Source of the DNA: Candidatus Solincola tengchongensis
Lineage (GTDB): Bacteria; Actinomycetota; Geothermincolia; Geothermincolales; RBG-13-55-18
DNA: 13,196 bases
Direction of reading: 5' to 3'
Assembly (NCBI GenBank): GCA_015711895.1
Contig: MU158630.1
Location: forward strand, 1-13,196
In this document: positions 12,708 to 13,196 of the stretch, one piece after another
How positions within the stretch are numbered: the first letter of the stretch is position 1
Layout: each line of letters starts with the position of its first letter
Notes under the pieces: model-generated
What the model saw: only the letters and a program-made list of their open reading frames with translations
The model's database searches: none
What the model was told of the DNA's origin: nothing
Program-made: the position numbers and the translations under genes

Positions 12708-13196
12708 ATGAGACAATCGCGTACTTTTATCCCCACCCTGCGGGAGAGCCCGGCGGACGCGGAGATAGCCAGCCACCGCCTCCTGGTGCGCGCCGGTTAC
12801 CTGCGCAAGGTGGCCTCGGGCATCTACGAGTTCCTCCCCCTGGGGACCAGGGTGGTGCAGCGCATAAGCCGCATCATCCGGGAGGAGATGAACGCCGCCG
12901 GCGCTCAGGAGGTCATCCTCCCCATAATGCAGCCCCGCGAGCTCTGGGAGGAGAGCGGTAGATGGGCCAAGTACGGGCCGGAGATGATGCGCCTCAAGGA
13001 CCGCGCCGGCCGGGATTTCGGGCTGGGTCCCACCCACGAGGAGGTGATCACCGACCTGGTGCGCTCCAACGTGTCCTCCTACCGGGACCTGCCTCTGAAC
13101 CTCTATCAGATCGGGACCAAGTTCCGGGACGAGGTGAGGCCGCGCTTCGGCCTCTTGCGGGCCAGGGAATTCCTCATGAAGGACGCCTACAGCTTC
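12708..13196 (+). CDS. proS: Prolyl-tRNA synthetase, N-terminal part (3' truncated by window end)
   Basis: The first 163 codons of a bacterial-type class II ProRS, which charges tRNA-Pro. The family normally runs to about 570 residues. Visible are the N-terminal segment (TFIPTLRESPADAEIASHRL), motif 1 region (RAGYLRKVASGIYEFLPLG then RVVQRISRIIREEMNAAGAQ), ELWEESGRW, GPTHEEVITDLVRS (108-120) and motif 2 (TKFRDEVRPRFGL, 137-149) leading to REFLMKDAYSF at the edge. These are characteristic of ProS, including the GPTHEE motif. The start is ATG 12708 with AGGGAG (12698-12703) 4 nt upstream. ispG ends 83 nt before, and ispG followed by proS is a common order. The insertion (editing) domain and the C-terminal anticodon domain lie outside the window. 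Confidence 0.95.
   Translation, partial: MRQSRTFIPTLRESPADAEIASHRLLVRAGYLRKVASGIYEFLPLGTRVVQRISRIIREEMNAAGAQEVILPIMQPRELWEESGRWAKYGPEMMRLKDRAGRDFGLGPTHEEVITDLVRSNVSSYRDLPLNLYQIGTKFRDEVRPRFGLLRAREFLMKDAYSF

Overview
The window is GC-rich (about two-thirds GC by eye) and every confident gene lies on the plus strand. It carries a conserved bacterial housekeeping block: the dprA 3' end, a Xer tyrosine recombinase (xerC-like), a WhiG/FliA-type sigma factor, rpsB, tsf, pyrH, frr, cdsA, an acyl-CoA synthetase, dxr, rseP, ispG, and the 5' part of proS. The order dprA, xer, whiG, rpsB, tsf, pyrH, frr, cdsA resembles the actinomycete layout around whiG. The WhiG-like sigma factor, high GC, frequent TTG/GTG starts and a probable leaderless dxr all suggest Actinomycetota. 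The short EF-Ts (201 residues) and frequent AGG and ATA codons are unlike mainstream Streptomyces or Mycobacterium. A deep-branching actinobacterial lineage is my best guess, but it is an inference.

Region 1 (1-2270) holds DNA-processing and regulatory genes: the DprA C-terminus, then an AT-rich island with promoter motifs, then the Xer recombinase and the sigma factor. Region 2 (2271-6594) is a translation and envelope cluster. A strong promoter near 2377-2404 precedes a long rpsB leader with a terminator-like hairpin, a competing antiterminator pairing and a possible 24-codon leader peptide. S2, EF-Ts, UMP kinase, ribosome recycling factor and CDP-diglyceride synthase follow.

Region 3 (6595-9128) interrupts the usual cdsA-dxr neighbourhood. 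It has about 765 bp without a convincing gene, containing several local hairpins and two extended -10 motifs, followed by an AMP-forming acyl-CoA synthetase broken by a frameshift near 7585. Region 4 (9129-13196) carries dxr, rseP and ispG. The first and last are MEP-pathway isoprenoid enzymes, and ispG overlaps the rseP stop by 4 nt. The prolyl-tRNA synthetase gene runs off the window end.

The genes link translation (S2, EF-Ts, RRF, ProRS), pyrimidine supply (PyrH), phospholipid synthesis (CdsA), isoprenoid precursors (Dxr, IspG) and membrane proteolysis (RseP). No CRISPR array, insertion sequence, rRNA or tRNA was recognised. The points most worth checking are the rpsB leader, the non-coding block before the broken acyl-CoA synthetase, the AT-rich island next to the xer gene, and the -10 box placed directly at the dxr start codon.
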